Under the pieces are notes generated by a model. That model did not search any database. It was not told the DNA's origin and saw only the letters and a program-made list of their open reading frames with translations. Positions 18,411 to 27,058 of a stretch of DNA of 64,000 nucleotides are shown piece by piece. Numbering within the stretch: position 1 is the first letter of the stretch; the number at the start of each line of letters is the position of its first letter. Source of the DNA: Anaerobacillus alkalilacustris (GTDB taxonomy: Bacteria > Bacillota > Bacilli > Bacillales > Anaerobacillaceae); contig NZ_MLQR01000027.1 of the NCBI RefSeq assembly GCF_001866005.1, positions 62,001-126,000 of the forward strand. Direction: 5' to 3'. A program made the position numbers and the translations under genes.

Positions 18411-19549
18411 CCTTCTCCCTCTCCTTCTTTCATTTGCTTGAAAGCGTTAGGTACTTTGATCGTTACGGTAGTACCTAAATTTGAGTCAATATCTAAACTT
18501 CCGTTTACAAATTCGAGCCGCTCTCTCATACCCTGTAAACCGTTTCCGCTCATATTTTTAAGGGAATTTCCCATACCTACTCCATCATCTATTACTCTTA
18601 CAACAAGTTCATTTTGTCTAGGTTCAATGACTACTGAACAGTTAGCAGCATTACTATGTTTAACAACGTTTGTAACTGCTTCTTTTATACACATACTCAC
18701 TACATTTTCAGCAATGAGTGATGTGTTCGTTAATTTTGGATTTCCTTGTAAAATAAATTTTATTTCCGCAGCTTTTAATATCTGTTTGACACGAAATATT
18801 TCATCTTCTAACTTTGTCCCACGCATTTGTGTAACCATTTGTCTTACTTCCTTTAATGCAATTCTAGCCGTTTTATGAACGTCTTTCATTTCTATTCGAG
18901 CTTGCAATGGATCTTTATTAATTAATTTTGACGCAAGATCGCTCTTTAATCCAATTAATGAGAGCTTTTGCCCCAAAGTATCATGTAAATCTCGAGAGAT
19001 TCTTTGCCTTTCTTCTAACTTAACTAATTCGGATATACGCTTATTAGCATCATTTAATTTCCCTTGAAGTTCATCTTCTTTATTTTTATTATAAGTACTA
19101 ACCGGAAGAAGAATAACAGCTATTACACTAAGAACAACAAATGGCAGTTGTGTTATTAAGACTCGATAATGAGTTGTAACCAAACCATAATAAATAGTAG
19201 AAAATGTACTAATTAGTAAGATAATATATAGAACGATAAACGCAACTTTATTTTTAAGATTACCTGTAAAAAATGCTAAAAAGAGAAAGAAGTAAATATA
19301 CCCAAATAGTAAAGCCATGGCAGCTGAAATACCAATTTGGACACTCGTCCCAAAGTAAACGAGCCATCCTTTAGACACAAAGGATAGCACATAGCATATA
19401 AAGAAACCAATAATCATAATAATTCCTATAATAATTTGTGGGGTTGATGAAGACTGAAAAATAAAATAAAAAGGGAGAATGTAAAAAACGACCCAAACAT
19501 AAGGACTAAGTCCAGTATTTTCAAGAAATTTCTGTTTTAACGCTTTCAC
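18407..19549 (-). CDS. desK: Membrane thermosensor histidine kinase DesK
   Basis: Histidine kinase of the HPK7/HisKA_3 group, 380 residues. About five hydrophobic segments fill residues 15-150. A coiled linker (155-180) follows, then the dimerisation helix with H189 in RISRDLHDTLGQKLSLIG, one residue from the B. subtilis H188. The ATPase domain has IDDGVGMG and GNGLQGMRERLEF. DesK senses bilayer thickness and order and switches between kinase and phosphatase activity toward DesR. The GTG start has GGGAG 5 nt upstream. It lies between des and desR in the same direction. Confidence 0.92.
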   Translation of the reverse strand: MKALKQKFLENTGLSPYVWVVFYILPFYFIFQSSSTPQIIIGIIMIIGFFICYVLSFVSKGWLVYFGTSVQIGISAAMALLFGYIYFFLFLAFFTGNLKNKVAFIVLYIILLISTFSTIYYGLVTTHYRVLITQLPFVVLSVIAVILLPVSTYNKNKEDELQGKLNDANKRISELVKLEERQRISRDLHDTLGQKLSLIGLKSDLASKLINKDPLQARIEMKDVHKTARIALKEVRQMVTQMRGTKLEDEIFRVKQILKAAEIKFILQGNPKLTNTSLIAENVVSMCIKEAVTNVVKHSNAANCSVVIEPRQNELVVRVIDDGVGMGNSLKNMSGNGLQGMRERLEFVNGSLDIDSNLGTTVTIKVPNAFKQMKEGEGEG

Positions 19550-19621
19550 AAGTACTCCCGCCTTTATTTCTTATTTTTATTGCATTAATGAATTTCGTTA
19601 TTAAGTATTCTCGCCACTAAG

Positions 19622-19697
19622 ACGCTATATCTAGTTACTTAGAACCGTTCATAACTAGATATATATTCATGCGGCTCATTTTTGAAATTATGAAATC
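19622..19697 (-). repeat. R4 repeat copy
   Basis: On the reverse strand it reads GGATTTCATAATTTCAAAAA, then TGAGCCGCATGAATATATA, then TCTAGTTATGAACGGTTC and GTAACTAGATATAG. The last two parts form a hairpin. It lies between desK and des. The order of parts matches the copies near 2.2, 26.6, 52.7 and 54.1 kb. Confidence 0.6.
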
Positions 19698-19711
19698 CAA
19701 CAACACAACTG

Positions 19712-20782
19712 TTAATTTGTTTTCCTAGCAAATCGAACATCTGCTTTTTCATATTGTACTTTATTATTTTCTATCGTACCATTTTTTCTAAAAATATGTT
19801 TTATATCTTTAAAACTTACAAAGTTTTTACTTTCTTCGTCCCAGAGACGATAGCTTAATGATTTCAAACTAGTTTTAAGTGAAATAGTTGTTGCTTTTTG
19901 AAGTGGAACTGCTGCATTATGTGCTTTTTCTAAATTATAATTAGGAACACGAGGACTTAAATGATGAACATGATGAAATCCAATATTCCCAGTAATCCAT
20001 TGCAGAAGTTTTGGCAACTTATAATAAGAACTTCCTTCAACTGCGGCTTGAACAAAACTCCACTCATCGTCATTTTCAAAATAAGATTGTTCAAATTGAT
20101 GCTGTACATAAAATAACCATATGCCAAGTAATCCCGCCAGGAAGAAAATTGGCCCTTGAATCATCACGAACGCCTTCCAGCCAATTAACCAAACCAGAAA
20201 TACATATAATGCTACAATTAATATATTTGTAAGATAAAGGTTCAATCTTTCTTTTCGTTTTGCACCTTTCCGATTAAAACGGTATTCAATTAAAAACACA
20301 GCAATTGGACCGATGCACAGCATAATAAATGGGTTGCGGTAAACACGATACGTAATTTTACGCCACAGTGGTGAAGCCATATATTCATCGACAGTAAGAA
20401 CCCACATATCTCCAGTTCCTCGTTTGTCTAAGTTTCCACTCGTCGCATGATGTACAGTATGAGTATACTTCCATTGTTGATAAGGAACTAATGTTAATAC
20501 TCCAGTAAGAGTACCTACTATATCATTAGCCGTTCGACTTTTGAAGAACGATTGATGGCAACAATCATGAAACAAAATAAACGTTCTTACCATAAAACCT
20601 GCAGCAACAATTAAAATTGGCATTGTCAGAAAATAGGATATAGAAAGACTCAAATATGCTACGTACCACAAAATAAATAACGGGCCAATTGTGTTAACGA
20701 TCTGAATAATACTTGAACGTAGATCAATTTTCTCATATGGAGCCACATCTTTTTTTAAGGTTGCTATTTTTTTTACATTCAT
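19712..20782 (-). CDS. des: Acyl-lipid (delta-5-type) fatty acid desaturase Des
   Basis: Membrane-bound di-iron desaturase, 356 residues, that introduces a double bond into membrane lipid acyl chains in response to cold. The three histidine boxes are intact: H72DCCH76, H108TVHH112 and H270HVHH274. Four hydrophobic spans separate them (about 35-65, 80-100, 150-165 and 185-225). It is upstream of desK and desR in the same direction, with a gap of about 160 nt that contains an R4 repeat. A predicted DesR-controlled promoter lies upstream. The B. subtilis enzyme is a delta-5 desaturase; the position specificity here is by homology. Confidence 0.93.
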   Translation of the reverse strand: MNVKKIATLKKDVAPYEKIDLRSSIIQIVNTIGPLFILWYVAYLSLSISYFLTMPILIVAAGFMVRTFILFHDCCHQSFFKSRTANDIVGTLTGVLTLVPYQQWKYTHTVHHATSGNLDKRGTGDMWVLTVDEYMASPLWRKITYRVYRNPFIMLCIGPIAVFLIEYRFNRKGAKRKERLNLYLTNILIVALYVFLVWLIGWKAFVMIQGPIFFLAGLLGIWLFYVQHQFEQSYFENDDEWSFVQAAVEGSSYYKLPKLLQWITGNIGFHHVHHLSPRVPNYNLEKAHNAAVPLQKATTISLKTSLKSLSYRLWDEESKNFVSFKDIKHIFRKNGTIENNKVQYEKADVRFARKTN

Positions 20783-20833
20783 TTCATTATTCCCCCTCTA
20801 AACTCCGAACTTAACAACATAAACACTGTATTT

Positions 20834-20899
20834 ATTATAAAAAACTAATGTCATAACATTAAGTCATAAACGTCAAGTAGTGGACATGACATTTGTCAT
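20834..20899 (-). promoter_or_regulatory. Probable DesR-activated des promoter and operator
   Basis: On the reverse strand a TATAAT -10 hexamer has no good -35 box at the right distance, as expected for an activator-dependent promoter. Just upstream are repeated TATGAC motifs and the perfect palindrome ATGACAAATGTCAT (20886-20899). These are reasonable DesR-phosphate sites, but I compared them with no experimentally defined motif. Confidence 0.5.
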
Positions 20900-20986
20900 A
20901 TAGTATCACAGGTTAGAATTGGCTAATGAAGGGAAACTGTCAGTAAAATCTTTAGAAAACCCATCAAAGAAATTAGCTCATAAAAA

Positions 20987-21018
20987 TAGAGAACAAGCGA
21001 TTTAGGCATTGTTCTCTA
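20987..21018 (-). terminator. Terminator after aroK
   Basis: TAGAGAACAA pairs exactly with TTGTTCTCTA around 12 nt. The reverse strand continues with TTTTTA. Confidence 0.7.
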
Positions 21019-21024
21019 AACTGG

Positions 21025-21570
21025 CTAATCATATAATTCAAACCCTAATTTTAAGGTTTCTACAATGTAATCAACTATTTCTTGAATTTCTTGGTTGTCC
21101 GTTTCTATCTTCGAATGATGTGCTAAATATATCTCCTGTCTATCATTAAATAGTTTTTCTATTTCCTCTATTGATTTCCCCTTTAAAACCGGACGACTAT
21201 CAATAATTAAACTTATTCTTTCCTTCCAAGATTCCCATGATAAATCTAAGAAGAAAACAATACAGTTGGACAAGCATGTTTCTCTTATTTCTTCTTGTAA
21301 AAATGATCCACCACCAAGAGAAATAATCTTCAGCTTTTGTTTAGATAGGTTTATTATGACTTCTTTTTCTTTCTGTCTAAAGGCTTTCTCGCCAATTTTT
21401 CCGAATAATTCCGAAACCGGCATTCCATATTCTGCTTCTATCACTTGATCAATATCGATAAAATCACGGTATAGTTTTTTTGCAACAAGTTTTCCAATCG
21501 TCGTTTTACCTACACCCATAAACCCTATAAAGACAATACTCTTTTCTCTTATAGCCATGTTATTTGTCAT
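21025..21570 (-). CDS. aroK: Shikimate kinase AroK
   Basis: Cytoplasmic kinase that phosphorylates shikimate with ATP in aromatic amino acid synthesis. The 181-residue protein has the P-loop GFMGVGKTT (about residues 16-24), the shikimate-binding DFIDIDQVIE near 36-45, FRQKEKEVI near 60, the substrate loop ISLGGG near 80 and SRPVLKGKS near 120. I choose the ATG preceded by AGGTGGGG, 19 codons after an upstream in-frame start without such a site. It is a single-gene unit with its own terminator. Confidence 0.94.
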   Translation of the reverse strand: MTNNMAIREKSIVFIGFMGVGKTTIGKLVAKKLYRDFIDIDQVIEAEYGMPVSELFGKIGEKAFRQKEKEVIINLSKQKLKIISLGGGSFLQEEIRETCLSNCIVFFLDLSWESWKERISLIIDSRPVLKGKSIEEIEKLFNDRQEIYLAHHSKIETDNQEIQEIVDYIVETLKLGFELYD

Positions 21571-21627
21571 TATTTCTACCCCACCTAATATATTAGAATG
21601 TATATAATAACCGTTCGAAATTTTCAA

Positions 21628-22056
21628 TTTATTTAATAATCACTTTGTTAATAATAACTTAATTAATCCAGTAAAACTAGTCATATTAGCAGTTATCTTT
21701 GTGAAATATGTTGCGTCAAGAATTAGGAAAGATCAAATTGTACTAGCTATGGGTATCTATTTATTTTGAATGATGCTAATAAATCAAGAAAATTTTAATG
21801 TTAGTTGTATAAATTTTATCTATAAAAAAATCCCAATTTCAACCCGAAGAGATTAATTTCAATGTATTTACGCTTAAAAATCTTTTACAAAACTTAGCAT
21901 TAAATAAATGTAGGTCTTATCGCGAAGTTAAAAGTGGGAGAATAATCAAAAAGCTGTTCCAAAAAGATGCAGTTACCTTAAATGATACGTTAATAGAAAA
22001 TGGTACATTCTTCTATTAATATATTTTAGGCGACATTTCTTGGACAGCCTCTTTAT
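21628..22056. other. Gene-free stretch
   Basis: AT-rich DNA without a convincing gene. A short forward frame (about 21670-21770) reads as a membrane-like segment (LVILAVIFVKYVASRIRK) but has no ribosome binding site or start and ends in TGA, so it may be a gene relic. Confidence 0.4.
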
Positions 22057-24411
22057 TTATATCGTTTCCTTAAGTAATGCTTCAAGTTGATCAGATTTGA
22101 CGGGTCTACTAATCAAATATCCTTGTACTTTATCGCAGCCTTGTTCCTGTAAGAATTTGATTTGATCTGGTGTTTCTACTCCTTCAGCAGTAGTAGCAAT
22201 ATTGATCGTTTTAGCCATATTGATTATAGTCGTAATAATGGTTTTGGCATTTTCATCGTGAAAAATTCCATTTACAAATGAACGATCAATCTTAAGTGTA
22301 TGAATAGGAAACCTAGTAAAGTAAGCTAAAGATGAGTACCCGGTACCAAAGTCATCAATTGCAATACGAATCCCCATTTCTTTCAACTTCCTCATTTTTA
22401 CTAACTTTTCTTCAACCATGGTCATAGCATTTGTTTCTGTAATCTCTAGTTCAAGAAACTGAGGTTGAACTGAAGTTTCCTCTAAAATGTTTTTTACCAT
22501 CTCAACAAAATTTGGTTGATCAAATTGTATAGTAGAAAGATTTACCGAAACGAACATTGATGAGTGACCTGCATCATGCCATTTTTTCGTTTGAACTAAC
22601 GCTTCCCTTAAAACCCATTTTCCAATATCAACAATGAAACCAGATTGTTCTGCGACTTCGATTAATTTAAGTGGAGAAACACTTTCAAATTGCTCGTGTT
22701 TCCACCTAATCAGTGCTTCTGTCCCAATTATCGAATTTGTTTTCATTTCAACAATTGGCTGATACACTAAATACAATTCCTTTTTTTTGATCGCATGATA
22801 GAGAGCATTCTCTATTTTTTGTTCTAGCTTGATCTTTTCATTAATTTCAAGATCATAAAACTGATAACGATCACCGCCCTGTTTTTTCGCTTGAGTCTTA
22901 GCGATATTCGCTTGATTGACAACATCTTCAACAGGAGTCAAATAAGTATCCATAATAGCAACACCAATGGAAATTTTTAAGTGATACTCATTTTCCTTAA
23001 CTTTCATCTCGGTTCTACACTGAACCCATAATCTTTCAATTCGTTTCTCTAGTTTCTCTAAAGATTCTTCCCTTAATAATAAAATAAACTCGTCACCGAA
23101 ATTCCTGCCTATTCCTTCACCAATTTCTATAAAACCTTGAAGTTGATAAGCTAACTTTTTAAGAACTAAATTACCACCTTTATAACCGCTTAAACTATTA
23201 ATGCGTTTGAAATCATCAATTGAAATAACCGCAATGGCAATAACTAAACCTTTATCTTTTAGTTGTTTTACTTTATAAGGTAAATCTAATAAAAATCCAT
23301 TTAAATTATATAAGTTAGTTAATGTATCATAGTATGTTAATTTTTTAATTTGCCTAAGCATTTTATTAAAACTTTTAGCTGCCATACCTATTTCATTATT
23401 TACATTTTCATTAGCAACTACATTTAAATTACCGGTTTCTGCTTTATCAAAAACTTGTTTTAGTTTAAGGATAGGTTTTGAAATAGAAGTCGCATAATAA
23501 AAAGCAAATATACTCATAGAGAAAATACCCAAAACAAAAAATAAAATGATCTTTAAACGAGCATTACTAATTTCCCCTAATACTTCTTCATTATTTATTG
23601 TTAGAAGTAACGTCCAATCAGGTGATCCTTCAATTGATTTGTAAAAAGTAAACATCTCTTTGCCATGAAAATCCCTATACTTAAACCACCCTGAATCTTC
23701 TTCCTGTTTTAAAATAACGTTATCGTTATTAGTAGGTGGTATCAGTTCTGAAATATGTCTATGATATCCAATTGATTGGTCATGATGTGCAACTATATTG
23801 CCCTCTTTATTAACAATCCATGCATAACCTGTTTCCCCTAGATTAATGCTTTGGACAACGTAATTAAGAAATTTATTAGATAGAACAATGTTAACTAACC
23901 CGACTAATTCTGCATTTCTTTTGACTTCGTGGGAAATGATGACAATTGGAACATCTCGATCTGCATAAGGACTAATAAAGGGTTGTGATATCCAATTGGG
24001 TCTACCTTCTAAAATAACTTTTTGAAATTGTTCTTGATCTGATATATCTATGTAGTCACCCTTTGTTGTCCAAGCATTACCATCTAAATCAGCAATGGTC
24101 ATGTTTCTATGTTGCCCCTCAACGACTAAATGCGGCAAGTAATTTTGGATTTTTTCCAATTCCATTGATTGGATAATAGGAGATTGTGATATAATTTTCG
24201 TTTCAAAGAGGAACTTTTCTAGTTCTTTTTGAACTTCATCAGCTCTAGCTTTTGAAATTTCTTGAAATTGAACTAACATATTTTCGGGTAGTCTATTTAA
24301 TTCTTTATCCACTACATATATTAAAAAACCAAACAAAATAAGCAATCCGACTAACAAATATATGAGCATTTGACTTCTAATCGATTTGATTATCACATTT
24401 GTTCTCTCCAA
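22057..24411 (-). CDS. Membrane-bound dCache-HAMP-GGDEF-EAL protein (probable c-di-GMP phosphodiesterase)
   Basis: 784-residue signalling protein. A first membrane span (14-34) is followed by an extracytoplasmic dCache-type sensor (about 38-280, with GETGYAWIVNKEGNIVAH near 192-209), a second span (287-307), a HAMP linker (308-360), GGDEF (360-520) and EAL (535-780). The GGDEF motif reads FGDEF at 438-442 and lacks an upstream RxxD I-site, so cyclase activity is doubtful. The EAL domain keeps E565 (TEALIRW), N624, E658 (EITETN), D686/D687 (DDFGTGYSS), K708, E743 (AEGVE) and Q763, so phosphodiesterase activity is likely. The ligand of the sensor is unknown. The gene stands alone. Confidence 0.92.
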   Translation of the reverse strand: MERTNVIIKSIRSQMLIYLLVGLLILFGFLIYVVDKELNRLPENMLVQFQEISKARADEVQKELEKFLFETKIISQSPIIQSMELEKIQNYLPHLVVEGQHRNMTIADLDGNAWTTKGDYIDISDQEQFQKVILEGRPNWISQPFISPYADRDVPIVIISHEVKRNAELVGLVNIVLSNKFLNYVVQSINLGETGYAWIVNKEGNIVAHHDQSIGYHRHISELIPPTNNDNVILKQEEDSGWFKYRDFHGKEMFTFYKSIEGSPDWTLLLTINNEEVLGEISNARLKIILFFVLGIFSMSIFAFYYATSISKPILKLKQVFDKAETGNLNVVANENVNNEIGMAAKSFNKMLRQIKKLTYYDTLTNLYNLNGFLLDLPYKVKQLKDKGLVIAIAVISIDDFKRINSLSGYKGGNLVLKKLAYQLQGFIEIGEGIGRNFGDEFILLLREESLEKLEKRIERLWVQCRTEMKVKENEYHLKISIGVAIMDTYLTPVEDVVNQANIAKTQAKKQGGDRYQFYDLEINEKIKLEQKIENALYHAIKKKELYLVYQPIVEMKTNSIIGTEALIRWKHEQFESVSPLKLIEVAEQSGFIVDIGKWVLREALVQTKKWHDAGHSSMFVSVNLSTIQFDQPNFVEMVKNILEETSVQPQFLELEITETNAMTMVEEKLVKMRKLKEMGIRIAIDDFGTGYSSLAYFTRFPIHTLKIDRSFVNGIFHDENAKTIITTIINMAKTINIATTAEGVETPDQIKFLQEQGCDKVQGYLISRPVKSDQLEALLKETI

Positions 24412-24473
24412 TCGCTATAGTTTTTTAATATCTTATTGATTTCCCCTGCATTTATTAACATTTGATTAGTTTC

Positions 24474-24510
24474 ATTATACTAGAGTTATGTGAATTTTTG
24501 TCGATATTTG
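24474..24510 (-). promoter_or_regulatory. Possible promoter of the GGDEF-EAL gene
   Basis: The reverse strand has TATAAT about 60 nt upstream of the start codon and TCGACA 19 nt before it. The spacing is two nucleotides longer than ideal. Confidence 0.35.
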
Positions 24511-24581
24511 CTCTTTTTTCCTCAAAATAAAAAAACAGTAGCACAGTTATTTTACTGGCTATCTGCTTTATTGCTTTTGAT

Positions 24582-24822
24582 TTACCACGTTTGCTTGGTA
24601 GGGCCTTTGTGGTTTCTCTTCTTTTTTAATGGGTCTTGATCTCTTGCTTCAAAATGACTAGGGTCAATCGGTATAATGGCATCTCTAATAAATTCTTCAT
24701 TGATCGCATTAAGAATTATGTGAGAGTTGATCTCTTCAATAATGTTTGTACCTTTTTGGATTGATGAAATTCATTCATTTAGGAAAGCTTTAAAAATGCT
24801 AACACGAGACTGTAAACTTCAA
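24582..24822 (-). pseudogene. Transposase fragment (IS1182/IS4-like), degenerate
   Basis: The reverse strand translates to a stretch containing KAFLNE, then a TGA, then ISSIQKGTNIIEE, DAIIPIDPSHFEARDQ and KKKRNHKGPTKQTW before a stop. The segment IDPSHFEARD is characteristic of N-terminal regions of DDE transposases of the IS1182 or related groups. There is an internal stop, no start codon or ribosome binding site, and the catalytic domain is missing. No inverted repeats could be assigned. The rest of the gap to the next gene is AT-rich, with a TTGAAGG/CCTTCAA hairpin near 24.9 kb. Confidence 0.65.
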
Positions 24823-25041
24823 GAAACTAATTTAGTGCTTATTATTTTCAACTCCTTTTCATTGTTCACCTAACTTTAACAATGAAAGCGTTATGTATTT
24901 GAAGGGATTTTGAACCTTCAAAACTTTTGATTCCCTTAATGTTTTTTGTGTGATAAAGTAATGATTATCTTAAACCTATACCACTTTCCTTCATTAATGT
25001 AGAAGCGAAAGTTTAACAAAAAAAAGAAAGGTGAATATACA

Positions 25042-25863
25042 ATGGAAATTGTCGCTCTTTCAAAAGTTGAGGAATTAGCATTAAAAAAACAAAAGGTTTA
25101 CTTACAAAGTCGAATTCGCTATCTACTTAGATCAATGTTAGCTAGCCTTTTTATTGGTTTTGGAGTTATTGTCGCGTTTAAGACAGGAAACCTTTTTTAT
25201 TTAGAAGGTTCGCCATTAACGTATCCAATGGCAGCCATTACCTTCGGTGGTGCAATCATTTTAATTGCCTATGGAGGTGGGGATTTATTTACAGGGAATA
25301 CATTTTACTATACTTATACAGCACTCCGGAAAAAAATGAACGGAATAGATGTTGTAAAGTTATTAGCTATGAGCTATGTTGGTAATTTTCTTGGTGCAAT
25401 TTGCTTTGCCATTCTTATTTATTTTACTGGTCTTTTTAATGACCATTCCGTTAATAGCTTTTTATTATATGTGACTGACCAAAAAATGAACACTCCTTGG
25501 CTAGAGTTATTCTTTCGTGGAATTCTCTGCAATTGGCTAATTTGTCTTGCATTCTTTATCCCTATGACGCAAAAGGATGAAGGGGCTAAAATTTTTACAA
25601 TGGTTTTGTTTGTTTTTTGTTTCTTTATATCTGGTTATGAACATAGTATTGCTAACATGTGCACGTTCGCTATTGCATTAGTTTTAAATCATCCAGATAC
25701 AATTTCATTAAACGGATTAATACACAACCTTGTTCCTGTAACTATTGGAAATATTATTGGTGGAAGCTTATTTATGGGCGTGTTCTATTATTACATGAAT
25801 ACTCCTAATCAAACCGAAGAAGTGGTACAACAAAGAAAAGAGAAGGTTAAAGGAATTATCTAA
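25042..25863 (+). CDS. Formate/nitrite transporter family protein (FNT)
   Basis: 273-residue channel of the FocA/NirC family, which forms pentamers in the cytoplasmic membrane and conducts small monovalent acids. Six helical segments are visible. The conserved FNT features are present: GGDLFTGNT near 79-87, FFRGILCNWLICLA near 157-170 and the SGYEHSIANM segment, whose histidine (H201) is the central pore residue. It starts with ATG after AGAAAGG. The nitrite cluster is 12 kb away, so the substrate (nitrite, formate or hydrosulfide) is not settled. An R1 repeat starts 9 nt after the stop codon. Confidence 0.93.
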   Translation: MEIVALSKVEELALKKQKVYLQSRIRYLLRSMLASLFIGFGVIVAFKTGNLFYLEGSPLTYPMAAITFGGAIILIAYGGGDLFTGNTFYYTYTALRKKMNGIDVVKLLAMSYVGNFLGAICFAILIYFTGLFNDHSVNSFLLYVTDQKMNTPWLELFFRGILCNWLICLAFFIPMTQKDEGAKIFTMVLFVFCFFISGYEHSIANMCTFAIALVLNHPDTISLNGLIHNLVPVTIGNIIGGSLFMGVFYYYMNTPNQTEEVVQQRKEKVKGII

Positions 25864-25871
25864 AATTAACT

Positions 25872-26054
25872 AGAAAAGCGCAAGCGCCCTTGCTCATCGA
25901 CGTAATAAGCTGGACTGAGTCGAGCGAGATATAGGAGAGTCGAAAGTCGTTAGACTTTCGTTCTCGACTTATCGTAGACGAGACGAAGGAAGCTTTCTAG
26001 TCGATAGGGCGCTGAAGCTAGACAGTTTCTAAGTTAGAAATTTATAAATTCTGG
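25872..26054 (+). repeat. R1 repeat copy, complete
   Basis: Starts AGAAAAGCGCAAGCGCC and ends GGGCGCTGAAGCTAGACAG, then AAGTTAGAAATTTATAAATT. The ends pair: GCGCCC with GGGCGC and ATCGAC with GTCGAT. An inner CGAAAGTCGTTAGACTTTCG hairpin is present. It lies between the FNT gene's stop codon and a terminator, so it should be transcribed as 3' untranslated RNA. Confidence 0.85.
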
Positions 26055-26070
26055 TTATACAAAAAAAGAA

Positions 26071-26097
26071 AGAAGGTCCTTCTAATAGGTACCTTCT
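26071..26097. terminator. Bidirectional terminator
   Basis: AGAAGGT and ACCTTCT pair around 13 nt. The forward strand continues TTTTTCG and the reverse strand T-rich. It serves the FNT gene and the convergent 35-aa gene. Confidence 0.65.
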
Positions 26098-26108
26098 TTT
26101 TCGTTTCT

Positions 26109-26216
26109 TTAATGATAGTCATTTTTTTTATTAGCACTACCACTTGTTTTATGTTTATTTCCACTTTTTTGTTTCTTATTATTTTTATTATTATGGTTTT
26201 GCTTATTATTACTCAT
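26109..26216 (-). CDS. Asn/Lys-rich 35-aa hypothetical protein
   Basis: Very short frame starting MSNNKQNHNNKNNKKQKSGN, preceded by a near-perfect AAGGAGGAGGA ribosome binding site. The peptide is extremely basic and hydrophilic, with no hydrophobic or cysteine-containing part. Such composition resembles small spore-associated or nucleic-acid-binding peptides of Bacilli, but I recognise no specific family. A terminator lies immediately downstream, which supports an expressed unit. Confidence 0.6.
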   Translation of the reverse strand: MSNNKQNHNNKNNKKQKSGNKHKTSGSANKKNDYH

Positions 26217-26290
26217 TCGTATTCCTCCTCCTTTTCCAATGAGCCTCATAGCCTTACTAATAACAAAGACGAATGCCACTTAAATTTGTA

Positions 26291-26325
26291 AAGAAGGATG
26301 ATCACTGGTTGTGACCACCCTTCTT
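26291..26325. terminator. Hairpin, probable terminator
   Basis: AAGAAGG and CCTTCTT bracket an inner GATCAC/GTGACC stem. It lies in a 700-nt region without a supported gene, so what it terminates is unknown. Confidence 0.45.
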
Positions 26326-26615
26326 ATTCAACCATACACCCTTAACATCTATTCAAAAATAATGATCTAGGGCCGTAACGATTTTTCTTTCCCGTAGACA
26401 CCTCATTTCATAGAGTTTCTGAGTATTGAACGAAACTGTTCAATGTAATCACACACCCTTGAGAGATATTACGTTTCAAAAAATATTTACTTTCCTTACA
26501 TCTGTTTGAATAGTTCATGGATTGTATGGTTATTCGAAAAGGACTCTGTCCTCTTCAAATATTATGATGTACAACTTTCAAAAGATTATTCATTTAAGAC
26601 AGACAAGAACTGAGC

Positions 26616-26680
26616 AAATTTCATAATTACCAAAAATGAGCTACATAAACCTATATAAAGTATATTAGTTACAAGAATCA
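26616..26680 (+). repeat. R4 repeat copy
   Basis: Contains AAATTTCATAATTACCAAAA, TGAGCTACATAAACC, TATATAAAG and TTAGTTACAAG in the R4 order. It is directly followed by an R3 copy. The DNA from 26330 to 26610 holds no gene I can support. Confidence 0.6.
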
Positions 26681-26689
26681 TTAATGATA

Positions 26690-26880
26690 AAACTGAACTT
26701 CAATAAGTGATAGACACTAGTTATTAGTTTAACTTATACCACAGACAGGGAATAACTAATCATATCATCTGCTTTCACTGATGAAAGTTATTCTATGTCG
26801 GACCTTGAGTGGCCGTTAATCCCCCACCTAAACTTTTTCGATTTTCTTCCATTTTGAGGCAGCGGTTTACTGCTTATTGA
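26690..26880 (+). repeat. R3 repeat copy
   Basis: Long, partly decayed R3 copy. It opens AACTGAACTTCAATAAGTGA, continues TTATTCTATGTCGGACCTT and CCCCCACCTAAACTTTTTCG, and ends in a degenerate GAGGCAGCGG part. The order matches the copy near 52.5 kb. Confidence 0.55.
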
Positions 26881-26893
26881 TCATCGACCAAAA

Positions 26894-26920
26894 AACCTAC
26901 CAGTGCTTCACTAGTAGGTT
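26894..26920 (-). terminator. Terminator of the DUF6254-like gene
   Basis: AACCTACTAGTG and CACTGGTAGGTT form a 12-bp stem with a 3-nt loop (one mismatch), followed on the reverse strand by TTTTTTGG. It lies just beyond an R2 element that separates it from the small gene. Confidence 0.8.
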
Positions 26921-27052
26921 AATCAAACTGGTTTGTACTTATGGGGCATTGACCCCACCTCTAAGCGTAGCGTAGGTGGGAGCCCCCATTCAGGTAGAGT
27001 TGAAACTCCATCTGAATTCCCGTTGTTCTAGCGAGGCTAGAACGAGTTCTCC
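26921..27052 (-). repeat. R2 element (IS200/IS605 right-end-like), between a gene and its terminator
   Basis: On the reverse strand three hairpins follow in order: GTTCTAGCCTCGCTAGAAC, then ATTCAG...CTGAAT, then CCCACCT...AGGTGGG ending in GTCAATG. The tail AAGTACAAACCAGTTTGATT is shared with two other copies. It starts 6 nt after the stop codon of the DUF6254-like gene, in the same orientation. No transposase is nearby. Confidence 0.8.
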
Positions 27053-27058
27053 CTTTGA

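Noticed and set aside
21670-21770. Forward membrane-protein-like short frame
   Set aside because: No start, no ribosome binding site, and too short to assign; noted only as a possible relic.
26330-26470. Reverse frames between the 35-aa gene and the R4/R3 repeats
   Set aside because: Open for about 40 codons only, with stops and no recognisable protein.
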